A DNA stretch of 64,000 bases from an uncultured Acetatifactor sp. (lineage in GTDB: Bacteria; Bacillota; Clostridia; Lachnospirales; Lachnospiraceae). The position numbers and the translations under genes were made by a program. This document shows, piece by piece, positions 61,055 through 64,000 of this stretch. The notes beneath the pieces are model-generated. The model searched no databases. It saw nothing but the letters and a program-made list of their open reading frames with translations, and was not told where the DNA came from. The stretch covers positions 1 to 64,000 of the forward strand of contig CAJUJN010000001.1 of assembly GCA_910586775.1 (NCBI GenBank), read 5' to 3'. Numbering within the stretch: position 1 is the stretch's first letter; each line of letters starts with the position of its first letter.

Positions 61055-61948
61055 ATGCGAAAATTTAAAAATTACAGTCTGAACGACAAGTTATTTTACG
61101 GCATTACAACTGCAGCCCTAACAGTTGTGTTTCTGGCTGTATTGTATCCCTGTATTTTTGTGCTCAGCGCCTCTTTTTCTTCCGGTATTGCCGTACAGGC
61201 AGGAAAAGTGGTTTTGTGGCCGGTGGATTTCAGTCTGGAAGGTTATAAAACGGTGTTCCGCACGCCGAGTATCTGGCTGGGGTTTCGCAATTCGCTGTTT
61301 TATACCTTCACGGGTACGGCGCTCAGCGTGGTAATGACCCTGACAGCCGCCTATTGTCTGTCAAGGCGGGATGTGCCGGGACGTAATATTATCATGCTCC
61401 TGTTTACATTTACCATGTTTTTCAGCGGAGGCATGATACCCAGCTATCTGCTGCTCCGCTCTCTGGGAATGCTGAACACGGTATGGGCGCTGATTGTGCC
61501 GGGAGCCATCGGTGTATACAATCTGATTGTGGCAAGGACATTTATCCAGTCGTCCATTCCGGAGGAATTGCTGGAAGCATCCATGATGGACGGATGTTCG
61601 GATATCATGTATCTGTTAAAGGTAGTTCTTCCGCTGTCGAAGGCTATCATTGCGGTACTGGTGTTATTTTACGGCGTTGCGTTGTGGAACAACTACTTTA
61701 ATGCCATGATCTATCTGACTGACCGGGAAATCTATCCGTTGTCCATTTTTCTGAAAGAAATCCTGTTGGCAAGCCAGATTGATCCTTCTACTTTGTCGGA
61801 CCCGGAGTCTGCAACGCTGCTTGCGCAGATGGCAAATGTCATCAAATATTCCTTGATCGTAGTGAGTATGATCCCGGTATTGCTCATCTATCCCTTTGTA
61901 CAGAAGTATTTTGTTCAGGGGGTAATGATTGGCTCCGTGAAGGGATAA
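61055..61948 (+). CDS. Sugar ABC permease (YtcP-like)
   Basis: 297-residue permease, six helices. LNDKLFYGITTAALTVVFLA at the start and EELLEASMMDGCSDIMYLLK (the EAA loop) identify the YtcP/LplC class. AGAGGAGG precedes the ATG, 16 bases after the LplB-like gene. The last gene before the 62-bp tandem array. Confidence 0.94.
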   Translation: MRKFKNYSLNDKLFYGITTAALTVVFLAVLYPCIFVLSASFSSGIAVQAGKVVLWPVDFSLEGYKTVFRTPSIWLGFRNSLFYTFTGTALSVVMTLTAAYCLSRRDVPGRNIIMLLFTFTMFFSGGMIPSYLLLRSLGMLNTVWALIVPGAIGVYNLIVARTFIQSSIPEELLEASMMDGCSDIMYLLKVVLPLSKAIIAVLVLFYGVALWNNYFNAMIYLTDREIYPLSIFLKEILLASQIDPSTLSDPESATLLAQMANVIKYSLIVVSMIPVLLIYPFVQKYFVQGVMIGSVKG

Positions 61949-61962
61949 ATGTGTGGATAAAA

Positions 61963-62285
61963 GGTGCTTGAATCAGAACAATGTCGGTATCCGGGGTGTA
62001 TTTGAGATAAAGCTGTCGATAATGGGTGCCTGAACCAGGACAATGCCGACATCCGGGATGCATCCGAGATACAGCTGCAGATAATGAGTGCCTGAACCGG
62101 AACAATGCCGGTATCCGGGGGGCATCCAAGATACAGCTACAGATAATGGGTGCCTGAACCAGGACAATGCCGGTATCCGGGGGGGGCATCGGAGATGCAG
62201 CTGTAGATAATGGGCCTGAACCGGGACAATGTCGGCATCCAGGGGGCATCCGAGATGCTGCTGTAGATAATGGGTGCCTGAAGGC
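61963..62285. repeat. Five-copy 62-bp tandem repeat array
   Basis: Units start at about 61963, 62025, 62087, 62149 and 62213, with a partial sixth at 62273. Each contains GGTGCCTGAACCAGGACAAT, GTATCCGGGG, GAGATACAGCTG and GATAATG, with scattered substitutions and runs of six to eight G. Inverted pieces such as CCTGAACCAGG and CAGCTGCAG could fold. The array fills the whole gap between the second permease gene and the next gene. Confidence 0.9.
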
Positions 62286-62304
62286 ACAATGAGGGAATGT
62301 GAAA

Positions 62305-64000
62305 ATGAAAGAAAAATATCTTGCTATTATGGAAAAAGCGGTGGGCGCATACGGCAGTGGGCGCATTGAAAAGTATATTGCACAGGTTGTGAACGGAGGC
62401 TTGCGGGAACATGGTTTTCCCCGGCTGACGGCAAATATCGGAATTCTTCTTGCACATGGGCGTCGCCGTGACCTGAAAGAGATATTTGCACAAATGATGG
62501 ACATCTGCTGTGAGCAGATACCGGCGGCTTTGGAGAGAGAACCCGGCGGCGTGGGAAACGAATTTTCGGTGAAAGAAATCACCCTGTGCCTGCTTGCCCT
62601 GGAGAAAGCAGGATTGTTTCCGGCCTCAACGACAGAAATGTGGCGCAGCCGGCTGAAAACCATTCAGCCGTACACCTGCTACAGCACAATCGCCCGGACA
62701 GCCGCGGAGAAACCAGGCAACTGGGTGGCATTCTGCGCTGCCAGTGAGCAGGCAAGAGTATATGCGGGAATCGGCGGAGAATCGGATTTTATTGATACGC
62801 AGGTTGCCTCACAGCTCCTGTCTTTCGACGAAAACGGAATGTACCGTGACCCGAATGAGCCCATGGTATATGATGTGACCACACGCCTTCAGCTTTCCGC
62901 CGTTTTATATTTCGGATACAACGGCAAATACAGAGAAGAACTGGACACTGTACTGGCAAAAGGAGGCCTGAGTACATTGCTGATGCAGTCCGTTACCGGT
63001 GAGATTCCATTTGGGGGACGAAGCAATCAGTTTCTCCACAATGAGGCAGTTTTGGCTGCCGTAATGGAATTTGAGGCAGCCCGATACCATAAATGCGGGG
63101 ATATGGTAAGAGCCGGGCAGTTTAAAGCGGCCGCTGTCATGGCCCGGGATGCAGTATGCCGATATCTGGATGCCGAAGAACTGCATCATGTCAAAAATGC
63201 TTATCCTCAGGACAGTTTTTATGGGTGTGAGAAATATGCATACTTTGACAAATATATGGTGACAGCAGGCTCCTTTGCATATCTGGCCTGGCTTTTCGCC
63301 GACGATACTGTCTTACCGTCGGAATGTCCGGCCGGAACAGGGCAGCATATCTTTCAGACAAGCCCGTATTTTCATAAAACCATATTGAAGTACGGAACAT
63401 ATTATGCAGAATATGACACCAATGCCGATTTCCATTATGACGCCAATGGGCTGGGACGGATACACAGGCAGGGGGCACCGTCAGCCATCTGTATCTCTGT
63501 GCCCTTTGCTGTGAATCCGCTCTACCGGCTGGATGTGGAAAACGCTGTACCTGCTTCTGTCTGCTGGGGTGTGCGGGAAGGGGAAGATTATCTGTTTTCC
63601 AGTGAAAAAGGAACGGAATATAAGCTGTCAGACAGCGCTGTGACAGATACTGGAGTTTCTGTAAAATGGCAATGCTGCCTGACGGACGGACATAAGGCAT
63701 CGGAAAGCTGTTCCGTAACGAAGAACGGAATTTCGCTCTGTTATGAAAGTACGGATGAAATCTGTTGCCTGCTGCCGGTATTTGCATTTGACGGAGAACA
63801 GAAGACACAGACAGAAGAAAAAGAGAACTGCCTGACGGTTTATTATCGCGGCTGGCGGTGCCGGTATACGTTAAATACCGTGCTGCGTGACAGCGGAAAA
63901 GTATTGGCAAACCGAAACGGACATTACCGCGCCTTTTTGGCAGAAGGAAGAAAGCGGATAGAGATTACGATTGTAATTGAGCCCGATAGCTCTACCAACC
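62305..64000 (+). CDS. Probable (alpha/alpha)6-type carbohydrate-active enzyme, partial
   Basis: An open frame of 565 codons runs from the ATG at 62305 to the right edge without a stop, so the gene continues beyond the window. GAGGG lies 10 bases before the ATG. The N-terminal 350 residues are helical. GEIPFGGRSNQFLHNEAVLA and EFEAARYHKCGDMVRAGQF, then YFDKYMVTAGSFAYLAWLF, recall the (alpha/alpha)6-toroid enzymes (GH154- or heparinase-like groups). This is from memory and only moderately secure. The later part looks beta-rich. Linked to the sugar importer, it probably acts on the imported oligosaccharide. There is no signal peptide, so it would be cytoplasmic. Confidence 0.7.
   Translation, partial: MKEKYLAIMEKAVGAYGSGRIEKYIAQVVNGGLREHGFPRLTANIGILLAHGRRRDLKEIFAQMMDICCEQIPAALEREPGGVGNEFSVKEITLCLLALEKAGLFPASTTEMWRSRLKTIQPYTCYSTIARTAAEKPGNWVAFCAASEQARVYAGIGGESDFIDTQVASQLLSFDENGMYRDPNEPMVYDVTTRLQLSAVLYFGYNGKYREELDTVLAKGGLSTLLMQSVTGEIPFGGRSNQFLHNEAVLAAVMEFEAARYHKCGDMVRAGQFKAAAVMARDAVCRYLDAEELHHVKNAYPQDSFYGCEKYAYFDKYMVTAGSFAYLAWLFADDTVLPSECPAGTGQHIFQTSPYFHKTILKYGTYYAEYDTNADFHYDANGLGRIHRQGAPSAICISVPFAVNPLYRLDVENAVPASVCWGVREGEDYLFSSEKGTEYKLSDSAVTDTGVSVKWQCCLTDGHKASESCSVTKNGISLCYESTDEICCLLPVFAFDGEQKTQTEEKENCLTVYYRGWRCRYTLNTVLRDSGKVLANRNGHYRAFLAEGRKRIEITIVIEPDSSTN

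Noticed and set aside
61884..62663. 259-codon minus-strand frame with repetitive protein sequence
   Set aside because: It runs through the 62-bp tandem array and the antisense of the partial enzyme gene. The unit length is not a multiple of three, so the 'protein repeats' shift frame, and there is no ribosome site.

Overview
The window looks like chromosomal DNA of an anaerobic Clostridia species, most likely Lachnospiraceae. Ribosome binding sites are strong AGGAGG-type, promoters are TTGACA/TATAAT-type, base composition is moderately GC, and the gene families fit: LplB/YtcP-type sugar ABC importers driven by membrane-bound AraC regulators, Bce-type two-component/ABC modules, DUF3842, a Csp-like subtilase and a PadR-controlled ABC-2 exporter. 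No rRNA or tRNA gene, CRISPR array or intact prophage was seen. The taxonomic placement is inference.

Layout. 0.1-4.2 kb: leftward Gld-type ABC exporter operon (ATPase, fused permease/GldG protein, DUF4340 protein). 4.4-7.1 kb: an internally deleted GH2-like protein behind a GPH/MelB-type symporter. 7.6-8.5 kb: AEC-family transporter. 8.7-13.7 kb: leftward Bce-like module (FtsX permease, ATPase, response regulator, histidine kinase) whose permease has one in-frame TAG. 13.7-19.3 kb: accessory stretch with repeats, a P-loop kinase, a truncated uridine-kinase gene, a large MerR regulator, a HIT protein lacking a normal start codon, an orphan ABC ATPase and a DUF3842 protein. 19.5-25.8 kb: divergent TetR gene and an operon of SCP2 protein, alpha/beta hydrolase, condensation-like acyltransferase, acyl carrier protein and acyl-activating ligase. 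25.9-26.8 kb: IS630 and AAA-ATPase remnants. 26.9-30.9 kb: subtilase and GlgX-type debranching enzyme.

31.6-42.8 kb: a leftward chemosensory/c-di-GMP operon with two HD-GYP response regulators (one degenerate), a PAS histidine kinase, CheR, CheB, a CheY-like protein, CheA, CheW, an MCP with almost no extracytoplasmic domain, and an HPt protein. No flagellar gene is present. 42.9-47.9 kb: two polytopic membrane proteins and a GGDEF protein with a degenerate HD-GYP domain. 48.0-50.7 kb: PadR-NatA-NatB module. 50.9-55.5 kb: phosphatase, ZIP transporter, P1B metal ATPase and a small metal-binding HMA protein. Both metal-efflux genes have identical promoter/ArsR-type operator layouts. 55.8-64 kb: AraC regulator, sugar-binding lipoprotein, two permeases, a 62-bp tandem repeat array and the start of a probable carbohydrate-active enzyme that runs off the window.

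The most unusual layer is repetitive DNA. I see a 107-bp hairpin element in two copies whose stem differences are compensatory. A roughly 65-75 bp dispersed repeat occurs three times, once in frame inside the metal ATPase gene, where it encodes about 21 extra residues. A second covarying hairpin family occurs at 40.1 and 46.1 kb, with part of it forming the 3' end of a gene. There are also a 28-bp repeat and two tandem arrays. The TetR-linked acyl/ACP cluster is the best candidate for an uncharacterised small-molecule or lipid pathway.
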